Assembly (NCBI GenBank): GCA_911728435.2
Contig: OU452199.1
Span: forward strand, 39,133,253 to 39,197,252
Origin: Apoderus coryli
Taxonomy: Eukaryota; Arthropoda; Insecta; Coleoptera; Attelabidae
DNA length: 64,000 nt
Direction of reading: 5' to 3'
Position numbers and translations under genes: made by a program. Shown here piece by piece: positions 36,660-48,700 of the stretch. The first letter of the stretch is position 1, and the number at the start of each line of letters is the position of its first letter. A model generated the notes under the pieces. That model was not told where the DNA came from and searched no databases. It saw only the letters and a program-made list of their open reading frames with translations.

Positions 36660-37215
36660 AAATTATTACTTATAATTATTAATGCTAAATTTTAACGTCT
36701 GTAAAATTAAAAACTTAAACTTATACCCTTGACTGATTGACTTCAACTAACTATTCTTATATCTTTTCCACACACTAGTACACAAAAACATTGTTGGCAC
36801 ACTTAACAAAGCATCTCAGGCTTGTTCAAGGTTTTGCTGCTAAAGAGCATCAGTACATTTCAAAATTTTTGTTTGCAAAACGATTAATATGATAGTTTCA
36901 AATATTTCTATTTATTTTTTCAAAGAATTTGCTTCGTCAGCCTCTGTTTAGTTACAAGAAGTCAATAATATAATTTCTGATAAAACTTTTAATCAAGTGA
37001 AAGAAATGTAAAGAAAATCCTAGAATTTATAGGTACTTAATATACGAGTAGAAAAGATGCAGAATGCAGTACCGGGCCCTTTGAGGATACCGGGCCCGTG
37101 TTCTGTGGAACACGCGGAACACTGGTCACTACGCCCCTGCTGTCAACCCTTAATACGCATTTCCACCCTATTTCTTGTATTATTGTAGCCGTATAATAAT
37201 AATATTGAAGACGTT
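36660..37215. other. Unassigned intronic stretch
   Basis: AT-rich up to about 37050, then a short GC-richer patch with GGGCCC palindromes (37073-37100). No gene recognised. Confidence 0.4.
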
Positions 37216-37218
37216 GCA

Positions 37219-38499
37219 TAGTTCAACACGAGACAGTTTGGGTTTCGGGAAGGGTGGTCAGCTGTTCAGGCTGTTATGTGTCTTATTGATGTTATCAATC
37301 ATAGCTACAATAAAAATGATGATGTGTGATGGGGGTTTTCTGTGATTTGAGCAAGGCATTTGATTGCTTGTGCCCTGTTAGGCTTGCAGGGAAGCTAGTT
37401 AGATACGGGTTTTCCGGTGATAGTGTAACCTTTTTGACATCATATCTGAGTAATCGTCAACAGCTGGTTGACATGAGTGGGAAAGTCTCTCGGCCTCTGC
37501 CGGTAAAGTATGGAGTTCCCCAGGGCTCGGTGCTGGGTCCGATTCTCTTCTTATTATATGTCAATGATTTTAAAGTGCCAGTTAGTGACTCGAGCATCAT
37601 CCTGTTTGCGGATGACACCACTATCCTGCGGAATAGTTCGAGCGCTCTAGATCTCATTGCGGATCTCAGTAGTGTAACGGAAAATGTTTCTGAGTGGCTT
37701 GCGGCAAATGGATTAAGAAATTTGAACCTGTTCCGCGACGTTGACAGCGTTAGACATCTGGGGGTGGTTTTAGATCCTAAACTGTCTTGGAACGCTCACA
37801 TTGATTGCTTAGCAAAGAGGGTCAACAGTAATATATATCTATTGCGAAATCTGGCGAATTCAGTATCTGGAAGAGTTCTGCTGACATCATACAATGCGTG
37901 TATTAATTCCCTGATCTCTTATTCTATTGTAAATTGGGGCCACTCGCCTGGTGCCGCACGAGTATTTGCGTTGCAGAGAAGAGTGGTTCGTGTTATTGGC
38001 AGCTTGAAGTATCGGGAGGACTGTAGACACATTTTTAGAAGCCTTCGAATTTTGACGGTTCCTTCTATGTTTGTGTTACATTCACTGGTTTACGTCAGGG
38101 CGAATGTGCATGAGTATAGTTTGCAGAAGGATATTCATGAGGACGGTGCTAGACATGGTTCGGACATCAGGGTGCAGTTCAGTAGAATAACGGGCTCTAG
38201 ATCGGCCAAGAATTATTATGGTCCGAGAGCATACAACGCACTGCCAGAGAGGGTTCGGGAACTCCCCGTGAAGCCGTTTAAGTCTATACTGAAGGCATAT
38301 TTAATAGATAAATGTTTTTATTCATTCGATGAATTTATGTTAAATGATTTCAGTGATCTGACTATCTAACTTTTTTACTGTTTGTTTTTGTTTATTGTTT
38401 AGGCATGTTTTTTGTTTTTATATTGACATGTGTAATGCTCTTGATAGTTCTATACACCAATAAAATTTGTGTATTATTATTATTATTATTATTATCATA
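37219..38499 (+). pseudogene. 5'-truncated LINE reverse transcriptase, CR1/Jockey-like, distinct family
   Basis: Homology starts at about 37219 (TRQFGFREGWSAVQAV), breaks frame at about 37325, then continues 37326-38369: VFCDLSKAFDCL (motif A), YGVPQGSVLGPILFLLYVND, IILFADDTTIL (intact FADD motif C), SVRHLGVVLDPKLSW, and a long C-terminal region (YYGPRAYNALPERVREL, KPFKSILKAYL). Between LAANGLRNL and NLFRDVDSVRH about 30-40 residues are missing relative to relatives, an in-frame deletion. The 3' end is a perfect ATT microsatellite (about 38472-38496). The uninterrupted 347-codon frame suggests a younger copy than the other LINEs here. Confidence 0.85.
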
Positions 38500-39980
38500 G
38501 AAATTCAAAGTCATTTATCTTGAAAACGGCTTATTCTAGCGTTATGAAACAAGTGAACATTTTTTATGTACAAAAGTCTGAAATTTATTATTCGTTTTAG
38601 AAAAAGTAAAAAAGCGGACATATTCTTTAATAATCCTACAAAGATACGTAAGTATGCCAAATTTCATTTTGATATCGTGACGTGTTTCGGAAATATTACT
38701 AAAAACCCATTGTTAGAAATTTACAAATAACACCCTGTATCTGAAAAACGAAGCATTTTTCGATATATGTTCATGAAAAAAAAATCTTATTTTCGCTTGT
38801 ACGAGTAGAATGTCCCCTTAAATTAGTTTAAGGTAATTTCGGGACACCCTGTATATTGCGCTCGGAAAACATTCGTTTCCTAAACTCTAAATCCGTTTTC
38901 TATTAGAAACCCTTCGGGTAGGAAATCACCGTCGATTATAGTTAACTGCTAGTTTTCTCCCTATGGATGAATATTTGATTCTGGCAAATCATTCAAAAGA
39001 TATTTACACCAATAATCCATGAATCAAACAATTATTCGCGTAGAGTAATATTGATATCGTTTTACTTCCCTAATCTCGACGAGAATTTCGCTAACACTGT
39101 TACCATCCACAGGAGAGAACTAAAATTGAGTTGGTGAGGATGCTGAAAGTGTTAGCGAGAGGAAGAAAGTCTTTTGGTGGTTTATTTACACCTCGGTGAT
39201 ATGTGATTTATGTATTTCATGTAAAAATATTAAGCGTTATTTCTATAAGGATTATAACTTTTAAATTAATCTTTCTTGATCGGTTCTTTTCATTCCTCTA
39301 AATGCACGTTGTATAACAATATAAATGCAATAAACCACAGTCACATGTCCATATGATTGAACGTAATTCTTTCCAAGGTTGTTGAAATGTTCTTCCCTTA
39401 TTTGTCTTTCCATACATTTCCAATACATTTTCACGGATGAATAAGCGATGTCAATAAGTATAATCAACCGAATACATTTTACATTATATATGGAAGTCAA
39501 ACGTTTAGAGATGGATGAGACGTCTATTGTTTCACGAATTTTAAGCAGTTTGCCAGACCAGCGCTAATGACTCTTGATAATTAGTTCTCACATTGAGACT
39601 GACGATTAGCCGAAGTGGTTTTTGCCATCGCTTTACCAGAACGTAATTTTGCCTATTTAAAAGAGTGATCAAACGGGCCTACGCAAACAGCATTTAGTTC
39701 GTAAGCCACAATTGAACTGAACTTATAGACATGTAATTTCTAAGAGTGTAAGATAAATAAATCTGCCGAGGTCTACTAAAACTTATGGGGGAAATTATTC
39801 AAAACCAGTGGTTAATTTCATATTTAGAATAGAAAGTATATTGAGTGTCCCACGACGCCAACACTTTACTTCAGGAATGGCGGCAAATTCAAATCTTAAC
39901 TATAGACAAGAAGGTTCACTTGACGCTGAAAACGGCATCGACTCGTCGCATTCCCAGCTCGTTTCTGGCCCCACTACTAT
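38500..39980. other. Intronic stretch with MITE ends and a facing pair of hammerhead-like motifs
   Basis: CACCCTGTA at about 38735 and 38850 mark inverted CAGGGTG termini. At about 39110-39065 (minus) and 39140-39180 (plus) two facing copies of a GGATG-hairpin-GCGA motif occur; the stem pairs GTAAC/CTAAC with GTTAGC. No gene. Confidence 0.4.
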
Positions 39981-39988
39981 ATATAGTA

Positions 39989-41163
39989 CAGGGTGCGGCA
40001 ACATAACTTCCTTATTTCAAAACGCAATAAAACCCATTTTATGGAGTAGAAGTTTTTATTATTTTCTTAAATAATGTAGGTACATATGTAAAGTTTTGCT
40101 TCAAACAGTTTTAAAAATCATGTCAGGTAGGTGACGCCCTCCATTGTCGATACACTGAATAAGCCGATTCCTGGCATTTGTCATAACCCTTTCCAGCATG
40201 GCAGCTGGTATGTTGACCATTTCGGCCCGGATGTTGGCTTTGAGATCTTCTAGGGTTCTTGGACGATTGATATAAACACAGGATTTCAAAAATCCCCATA
40301 AAAAAATCGCAAGGGGTCAAATCGGGGGAACGAGCTTTCCACTCCAAATCACCGCTGATTGAGATTAGGCGCCCCTGAAAGTGTTCCCTCAAAACAGCCA
40401 TTGATACCCTTGAAGTGTGAGCCGTGACGCCGTCTTGTTGAAACCAATTGACCGTTTACATATCGGTTAGAATTCACTCTCACTGTTTCCTCATTTCCTT
40501 CAAAAAAACAGGAATCTATTCCCCAGCCGAAGAAATTTGCACACCACACTGTGACTTTAGGTGAGTGCAGGGGCCTTTAATGCAATTTGCGGGGGTTGGT
40601 GTCGGTCCAGTATTTTGTTTGTTGACGTATCCACTCACGTGGAAATGGGCCTCATCACTAAAAAAACAATTGTGTCCTCAGGAACGTTTTCGAGAAATGG
40701 GAGAGTTCTTGAACAATCGCCAACTTGTACGGATGGTAATGAAGATCATCGTGAAGAATTCGCCTCACTGAACGAGCGGAAAGTCTTAGGACATATGCAT
40801 GTTTGCAGGCAGAACGCCGCGCCGTGGGGATCGCAATATTGAGGCTGTCACAGCTTCAATGTTTTCGTCACACTCGCTCTTTGTCTAAATGTAAAGACCC
40901 ATGTAACTATTGATTTCCAGTCTGGCATAGGCCCTGAATCGATGTCGAAAGGCACGCTGATTTGCGATCACAGAACGTCCATTCGAAAAGTACCCCTCGC
41001 CGGCAAATGCACGTTGCTCACTGTTACAACGCATCGTGGAGCCTGACCGGATGGGGAACAAAACTTTAGATGCACGTCTACCGACTAAGAGCAGTCTCCC
41101 CCCAGTTCTTTACAGTCAAAATAGCGCGCATTTCAAAAAAGGAAGTTCTGATGCCGCACCCTG
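39989..41163 (-). mobile_element. IS630/Tc1-mariner-type transposon with CAGGGTGCGGCA TIRs
   Basis: The left end (39989, CAGGGTGCGGCA...AACTTCCTTATTTC) and right end (41163, inverted CAGGGTGCGGCATCAG-AACTTCC) are TIRs of about 35 bases. TA flanks both sides, the expected target duplication. The element is 1175 bp, full length for the group, and encodes the transposase remnant on the minus strand. Confidence 0.85.
40101..41034 (-). pseudogene. IS630/Tc1-mariner superfamily transposase (DUF4817-type), inactivated
   Basis: Starting at the ATG at 41034, the N-terminal helix-turn-helix reads MRCNSEQRAFAGEGYFSNGR then SVIANQRAFRHRF. After several frameshifts and stops come FFSDEAHFHVSGYVNKQN (first catalytic Asp), FQQDGVTAHTSRVSMAVLRE (second Asp) and ARSPDLTPCDFF (third acidic residue). 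It ends YINRPRTLEDLKANIRAEM, MLERVMTNARNR, LIQCIDNGGRHLPDMIF. The order and motifs match the insect DUF4817/DDE_3 transposase family. It occupies almost the whole element, as in intact relatives. At least three frame disruptions make it nonfunctional. Confidence 0.85.
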
Positions 41164-41304
41164 TATATCTATATACAGAGTTATTCACGCTTTATGGCGC
41201 AGAATATTGTGGCGAAACTACGTGACTCTCAAAAAGTTTGATTTATTGGACGTGTAGGCATCTATTATGGCTAGTTTTTAAAATTGGTCTCATATTATAC
41301 AGGG

Positions 41305-42463
41305 TTAAGAGGATTTCATGTCCGTAAATATAATAAATGAAAATAATTTCGTGGCAAAGCGGACTAAAATGTTGGCTTTACCTACACAAGGAATTTTGTT
41401 TAATTTAGCAGGGCCCCAGTCTAATTCGATAGAAACCAGACCGAGGCATGGGTCGACAGGTACTGACGAATTCGTTTCGCTCTTGTTATGAGCTCGTCAG
41501 AGCACCATAGTCGCTGCCCATCACAAATATCGGCCTGCATTTAAGCACAATAGGATACACAACAGTAGACACATGTAAACATATATCATCTACATGTACA
41601 TAGTAATGCATATCCCATACCATGCAGAGGCCGAACAAACTCAATGTATAGGTAAAACCAGTCGTATAAATAGAAATAAATATAAATAAAAATAGTATGA
41701 ACACAAAACGCTAGCAGGAGACCATTTTATCCTTCTGCCAGCATCTCCCAAATATTTGGGTTTCAGCAATGCTCGGACGGTGGTCTCCAAGCGTTCTGCC
41801 GTCGATGTTTAATGCCAAATAATGAAAAATTAAGAGGATTTCATGTCCGTAAATATAATAAATGAAAATAATTTCGTGGCAAAGCGGACTAAAATGTTGG
41901 CTTTACCTACACAAGGAATTTTGTTTAATTTAGCAGGGCCCCAGTCTAATTCGATAGAAACCAGACCGAGGCATGGGTCGACAGGTACTGACGAATGGAG
42001 AGTGGAGACCACCGTCCGAGCATTGCTGAAACCCAAATATTTGGGAGATGCTGGCAGAAGGATAAAATGGTCTCCTGCTAGCGTTTTGTGTTCATACTAT
42101 TTTTATTTATATTTATTTCTATTTATACGACTGGTTTTACCTATACATTGAGTTTGTTCGGCCTCTGCATGGTATGGGATATGCATTACTATGTACATGT
42201 AGATGATATATGTTTACATGTGTCTACTGTTGTGTATCCTATTGTGCTTAAATGCAGGCCGATATTTGTGATGGGCAGCGACTATGGTGCTCTGACGAGC
42301 TCATAACAAGAGCGAAACGAATTCGTCAGTACCTGTCGACCCATGCCTCGGTCTGGTTTCTATCGAATTAGACTGGGGCCCTGCTAAATTAAACAAAATT
42401 CCTTGTGTAGGTAAAGCCAACATTTTAGTCCGCTTTGCCACGAAATTATTTTCATTTATTATA
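41305..42463. repeat. Perfect palindrome with 461-bp arms plus a direct 167-bp copy
   Basis: 41329-41789 and 42003-42463 appear to be exact reverse complements (each 461 bases); the 72-residue frames at 41486-41704 (minus) and 42088-42306 (plus) are identical. The spacer contains 41830-41996, a direct copy of 41305-41471 offset by 525 bases. The simplest reading is two near-identical long-TIR elements inserted head to head. Flanks on both sides read ATTATACAGGGT. Confidence 0.85.
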
Positions 42464-43199
42464 CAGGGTGTCCCAAATAACCTAAACGTATCAAAGTTGT
42501 GTTTTTTTTAATGAAATCCCCTGTATATTATTGCACTTTTAGATCTTCTGATCAAATTAAGTGTCAGTTTCATTAAGATTTATAATACCTAAACCAAGAT
42601 TTTTAAAATAAATTGATTTTTCTCAAAATCTAGCCTAATTTTCATCTTTCAAATACTTCGGAAGTATTTAAGTCATGTTGACGAAATTAACTCTAAAGTG
42701 TAATTTGGTAGTCCAATTGCAATAAACTTGCAATCTTATACAGGGTGTCCAAAAATTGACACTACCCAAATAAGAACTTTAAGTTGCTATAACGTCATTA
42801 ATTGAAATGGAATGTCATATTTCTGAACTTACCTAGCAATGTACTTACTAATTACCTGTCGAATGGTATTAAGGTGTACTATAGCTAAGTCTGCGCGTTT
42901 TGGCAGAAAACGCCAAATAATTGTTTTGTATACCATTTGGTGTTTTTTAAATAAACGTTTTTATGTATCTAGTAAGCTATGGAATCAGAAATGTCACATA
43001 AATTATTTTATCTATCAACTTAATTTGCTTTACTACTGTTATTGATTTACAATTGTTAGTTTTGGTGTTGCTTTATTAAAATGAAGATTATTTACTAAAA
43101 AAAAAAAAACATAAATTTCATGCTTATAAAATTCAGCTTTGTTAAGAGAGTATGGAAAATATTTTGACAATAGAATTGAATTTTGCATGTGGGTGTTCG

Positions 43200-43825
43200 A
43201 TTAAGTGGCAGCAAATGAAACATGTTTTGATAATGTGTTATTTAGTGACGAATATACATTTCACAACAATGGCCTCGTGAACAGACACAACGACCATTAT
43301 TATTCTGACTCGAATCCCCATGAATACAGAACCATCAGTAATCCAAATAGGTGACCCATTAATGTCTGGGGTGGATATTTCATAGGACCCTATTTTTTTC
43401 AGGGATCGTTAAATGGTATGATGGTACTCGATTTTCTGCTACACCAATTTCATGTACTATTTAAAGAAATTCTTTTAAACAGGAGAACAACCATGTGGTT
43501 TCAATTAGATAAAGCTCCGCCTCATTATCATCATGAGGCTCGGCAATTTTTGGATACTAACAACCAAATACAGGTGGATTGAAAAAAAAAATTGACCTCC
43601 CATATCTCCGAATTTAACTCCTCCGGATTTCATTTTATAGGGATACGTGAAAGGATTTGTCTACAAGACGCCTCCAACACACACGATATGAAAATACTCA
43701 TAAGACATGATTTTCAAAGTGTTAGGTACCTCACAAATGCTGACCGGAGTTAGCCGTAGTTTTCAAAAAAGAATATCGAAGTGTCTCGAAATGGATGGTC
43801 AACTTTTCGAACGCATGCTATGAAT
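43200..43825 (+). pseudogene. IS630/Tc1-mariner superfamily transposase (DUF4817-type) remnant
   Basis: Plus-strand frames read VLFSDEYTFHNNGLVNRHN (first catalytic Asp) with YYSDSNPHEYR, INVWGGYFIGPYFFQGSLNG, then WFQLDKAPPHYHHEARQFL, where the second catalytic Asp is LDKAPPH. The third block is degraded (LTSHISEFNSSGFHF in place of a PPRSPDL-type motif). The tail has RSFQKRISKCLEMDGQLFE, the family's C-terminal QRRIxxCLxxxGxxFE signature. The N-terminal helix-turn-helix is missing or unrecognisable. A different subfamily from the 40-kb element. Confidence 0.8.
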
Positions 43826-44125
43826 ATTTTGCTATAAATTTATCTGTGCTATTTTATCATAATTAATGCTGTTTATGCATAATTAAGAATAATTCATAAT
43901 GGCTTTCATAATAATTGTAGATCGTTTGACATTTCTGATTCCATAGCCTACCTACTAGATACATTAAAACGTTTATTTAAAAAACACCAAATGGTGTACA
44001 AAACAATTATTTGGCGTTTTCTGCAAAAAGGCGCAGACTTAGCTAAAGTACACCCTTATACCGTTCGACAAGTAATTATTAAGTACATTGCTAGGTAAGT
44101 TCAGAAATATGACGTTCCATCACAT

Positions 44126-45318
44126 AACACACACAATATAAGGGAAACGTAGATGTACGACCTTGGACAGTAATATTAGTTCTGTAAACAGACGTTGCAT
44201 GGCGTTGGAGTCGAAAATTAAAGAACTCTGCCTGTCGGCTGCCGGTAACTGCGTTCTGTCAGTCCTGTCAATTGTCAACCAGAAGAAGAAGGTTAAAAAA
44301 ATTCATTGTTTTGTGATTAAAAAAGTCTTAGAATATTATAAATCCTCTTTATATTATTATTATTGTGCAATTTTGTGGAAAGCTATTGCTGTACTTGTTC
44401 ACGTGCCTCCTGCTGCAACTTTAAGATAGTTGTAATGAATGGAATAAGTGTTTAGTGCTTGGGTATGTGGATAGAACCAGTAAACGACATAGATTTCCCG
44501 ATAAGGATTGAAATCTTATGCATGAATGGCTTACTAATTTTAATAATCTAGTTTTAAATGAATTATCACCTGAAATAATACATCTGAAATACCTATTTCG
44601 TTTGTGATAAAGATATTTCTGATTATATTTTTGTATTGTTTTACGAGTGGTTCCTGTTATGTATACCTACAATTATTTCGAACCTACACATGATGTAAAA
44701 ATTCATTAATAGAGCAAACTTGAAAGTTGTTTGTTTTTTTTTTTTCATTATTTAAATCTATGTTACATGAACCACTATACTCTGATTTCAATAAAGTAGA
44801 TACTAAGTTCAAATGTTTAGTTTTAAGAAATGTTTAGTGGAGGTCTTTTAACTGAGATCGTTGCCTTATATAAAACAGTATTCTCGAAAAAAAGAATCTA
44901 GGCAACATGAAAACTTTTTTATGACAAAACATTTGGATTTAGAAACTATTTTACTGAAATCGGGGAATAGAGGTAGTACGGTCGTTACTAAAAAAAACTA
45001 GAACATTCAAGGTTATTAACTGACATGAGAATGACATAGTTAACAAAAAATTATGTTGTATTCACCTTTCAATCTTATGAAATAAGTCCTAGTTTTTTTT
45101 TGTGACGAACATAATAGTTCATTTTCATATTTCCTGGCTAATAATTTAAAATAAATACCATCTATCAGTTAATACACAAACTTTATTATGTCTTTGCAGC
45201 TTAATTCAAGAATCCTGTAAATTATAAAATTAGTTCTTGTTAACAACCACTGCAACGCTGCAAACAGTTCCCAAATCTTAGTACGGTCGTTTCCCTTATA
45301 TTGTTTGTGTTATGTGCG
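44126..45318. mobile_element. Nested 1.2-kb element with ATAACACACAC TIRs
   Basis: ATAACACACACAATATAAGG followed by GAAACG at the left end is inverted at the right end as CGTTTCCCTTATATTG then TTTGTGTTAT. It interrupts the right arm of the enclosing inverted repeat. The ORF 44163-44429 has no recognisable similarity. A GTACGACC/GGTCGTAC-like motif lies just inside both ends. Confidence 0.6.
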
Positions 45319-45799
45319 TTCCATTTAAATTAATGAGGTTATAGCAACTTAAAGTTCATATTTGAGTAGTGTTAATTTTTGGACACTGACTGACTTAAAT
45401 ACTTCCTAAGTATTTAAAAGATGAATATTAGGTTAGATTTTTAGAAAATTCAATTTATTTAAAAAATGTTAAGGTTATGGTATTATAAACCTTAATGAAA
45501 CAGACACTTAATTTGATCAGAGGATCTAAAAGTGCAATAATATACAGGGTATTCCATTTAGAAAAAACACAACTTTTAGGTTATTCGGCACACCCTGTAT
45601 AATATGAAACCAATTTTAAAAAGTAGCCATAGTATTTACCTACACGTTCAATAAATCAAACTTTTTGAAAGTCACGTAGTTTCGCCACAATATTCCGCGC
45701 CATAAAGCGTGAATAACCCTGTATACTATAAGATACTATACTATATACTACACTATCAGCGCGGCGAATTGTTTTGTGCCCATGCACATCAGAAGTGCC

Positions 45800-48700
45800 G
45801 ACACGAAAAGAACTAATATTTCGAAGAATGAATTGGACGCTTTTGAGCGTTATTCTTTACGAAACTAGACTATTTTGCCCTGTTCTTAATGTTTATACTG
45901 ATCTAAAAGAGAAGAGCAACGTTAAGGACAAATCAAACTAAAAACTTCGGTCGTATACTCATGCTCTCATATTTGCATAAATGAAGTTTTAATAATGAAT
46001 GAACTAGATTTAGTAGAAGGCAGGAAGTTTTCCTAAGTATGTATATAGTTAATAACAAATCAATAATGCAAGCCAAAGCTTCATCTCTTTTCTTATATAA
46101 CGTCCCATAAAAACAACGTATTTCCATTCCCAGCTTATTGCCTATTATTAACTTCTTTATCTTCTCTGTATATCGCCTAAGCCCATGATGACTGGTTAGA
46201 GTTGAAGTTAATCCTTCTAATCCTTTTAGCGCTACAAATATGTGGCTTTCGAGTTTAATCTGAAAGGACGTGTCATATAGGGGGAGGTTTCTCTGTTGTC
46301 GAAAATCTCTGGAATTTTTTGTAGATAATTATGTTGGTATATAGTTATATGCTGCTTCAAGGATTAAATATACAGAATTCTCTCCCTTGATTCTGATTTC
46401 TGATGCTGATCAAACGGTAGTGTACGGGAAAATGCCGCTGGCTCATCAACGTAGCAAGACTCCGTTTTTGTCTGTGAAATTTCCAGTCAAAAACACCACA
46501 AAATAAGTCAAGGTAAATTACGTGATCATCTGAGGAATTTGAAGTTGCAACAAAGGAATTTACTTCAAGATTACACCATTCTTTACCATCGAAATCAATT
46601 TGGTATCCTGTATAAGAAATTTCCCTAAATATTAAATCGTTTGATATTGATTTTCTGTGGCCGTTCATTCTGTGTTTAGTTACACGCAATTTGCTTATGC
46701 TTTTGTGTCATAATCTCGTTATACATGGCTTGAAATGTATTTGGAGTTTAGTAGATGTCTGTAGCTAGTATGCAGAATCAATTTGCCATTTGGATGGTTG
46801 ACTAGGGAGACTGGTTCGGACTATACTTCTCTATGCGTCTACTCCACTATTATCATCCCTACACATGTATTGTTTCATGTATAGCAATATCTAAAACCGC
46901 GACAGTATGTGGATATGCATTCAACATATGTCTGCAACAGTTCACAAGAGCTTATTGTCGATAGAGTATTATTTGTCGGACAAGGTAGAAACTGTTGTTG
47001 TATAATGTGGGCTGACAAGTTAATACCCGCATCATTATTTCTAAATTGAGAAACTCTAATCCAATTTAGACATAGACAGCGTTAGACAAAGTTATTAATT
47101 ACTGATGGTTTCCCAACTTTTATGAAGCATTTACGCTTCTTTATTCAATCCGGAAGCGAGTTAAGGGCGGTCTGGTAATTAGTTTTCGAAATAGACGATG
47201 TCCTTCTCTCCGAAGCTATTTTGACAGTTCTAAGAACCAATAAAATGTCTTTCTTGTCATCATTTCAACATTTAGCTGGCACTATGAGACCCCGATTGTT
47301 TAACAAAAATTTCTGACCGAACATCCCTCATTGAGAAATGCCTCGTGATTTAATGTCAAATTTCTCTTCGGCGGCGGCGTCAGGTTATTTCGGTTGTCAT
47401 AGCTGGAAGTAGAGAAAAATATGATTTAAGAAATCCCAACATTTTTTTTAAAGCTGAAAATAATTTCTTTGTAAATCATATTAAACCCCCATTTTACGAC
47501 GCCTATGATCGCCTGCCCGGCGGAAGTTTAAATTACGCATTAGGTTAAAGGTTATGATCTGACGCCATGTTGCCACGTGTATCGATATACCACGCATTTA
47601 AAGTAACAATTTCGTTTACAAAATGTAGATGATTATTGTGACTACAATCATGCGAAATATGATTTTAGCAGCTACCTTTCGAATATGCCTAACATTGCAC
47701 TATGCCTGTTTCCCTTGTTCACTCTTCTTGTTTAATGCGAAGAACCAGCCCGACGACCACTTCAATAGATCCTCTCCATCAGGAAAAACACAAATGGTAA
47801 CAAAATAACACACAAATGCACAATAACACTATACCACTCGATTAAGGTCAAAGCACTACAACAGCAAATGGTCAAAGAGGACATCGTTAACTTCACCACA
47901 CTTATTTACGCTCTTAATCACTGAACTTCGGATACGTGCAAAACCTTCAGGATTATTGCGGATTTGATCAGCTGCACCCTCAATTTGTAGATGTAACTGT
48001 TTGATTACGGCATTTTCAATTCAATTCAATATTCAAAAACCAAGGAAGCATTATCAAAATTCGATGTCAAAAACACGATGATAGAGATGCCAACGATATA
48101 TCGATATTATCAGAATATTGACATATCGGAATAAAAAATATTGATAGTCACATCGGCAATTTACGCTTCGATATATTACCGATATTTCATTTCATTTAGC
48201 AGATATATCGATATATTTAATTCGATATATCTACCCAGGGTAGGGTGAAGGAATACTCCAAATTGAATATGAAATCTAAAAATATAATAATAGAGTGTTC
48301 CATTTATAATAAGGAAGTTGGTATAGACTTCCGGGATAACCGGACGTACCTTCCAGGGTTTCTTGTTGTTCGTAGCATTAATGCTTTTCAATATTAAAGT
48401 TCCAGGTTCTTTCAAAACTTGCAAATGTAGAATGTACTATTTACTTACAAAATTAATAGTATTATTATTTAGAACAACTAATGTGAAACTGCCTACTCAA
48501 TTACTAATTTACAAAAAATATTGAGTATTTACAAATTAGCAAAGCACTTGCAGACTTTTGTCTAAAAACAAATTTGTGCAAAACCGTTAACTTTAGCTTC
48601 ATAAAGGTTATTAGTTTATTACCTTTAAATAAACAGAGAAGTTAGATACACTAAAAAAAATATATTTTGACCAGTGGCGTAGTTGTTAACTTTTTAAAGA

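Larger units (their letters stand above)
42741..45388 (+). mobile_element. Second IS630/Tc1-mariner-type element with long CAGGGTGTCC TIRs
   Basis: The left end CAGGGTGTCCAAAAATTGAC (42741) mirrors the right end ATTTTTGGACACTG (45388). The TIR runs deep: AACTTTAAGTTGCTATAAC, then AAAACACCAAATGGTGTAC and TATCTAGTAAGCTATGGAATC occur inverted on both sides. The transposase remnant lies between. The right arm carries a nested insertion at 44126-45318. Confidence 0.7.
41176..45721. mobile_element. Mirror-symmetric nest of CAGGGTG-ended inverted repeats
   Basis: Arms 41176-41304 and 45597-45721 are inverted copies (TTATTCACGCTTTATGGCGC, GTGGCGAAACTACGTGACT). Continuing inward, 42464-42660 is inverted at about 45400-45597 (TTATTGCACTTTTAGATC, GATCAAATTAAGTGTC). 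Next, 42741-43005 matches inverted pieces at 43928-44125 and 45319-45388. The left arm is interrupted by a palindromic insertion (41305-42463) and the right arm by another element (44126-45318). A transposase relic sits in the centre. Confidence 0.72.

Noticed and set aside
41486..42306. Two identical 72-codon frames on opposite strands
   Set aside because: They are the two arms of the palindrome. The protein is hydrophobic, tyrosine-rich and resembles no known family.
46357..46689. 110-codon minus-strand frame
   Set aside because: No recognisable family, no promoter or splice context and an AT-rich composition like its surroundings. A database search would be needed to revive it.
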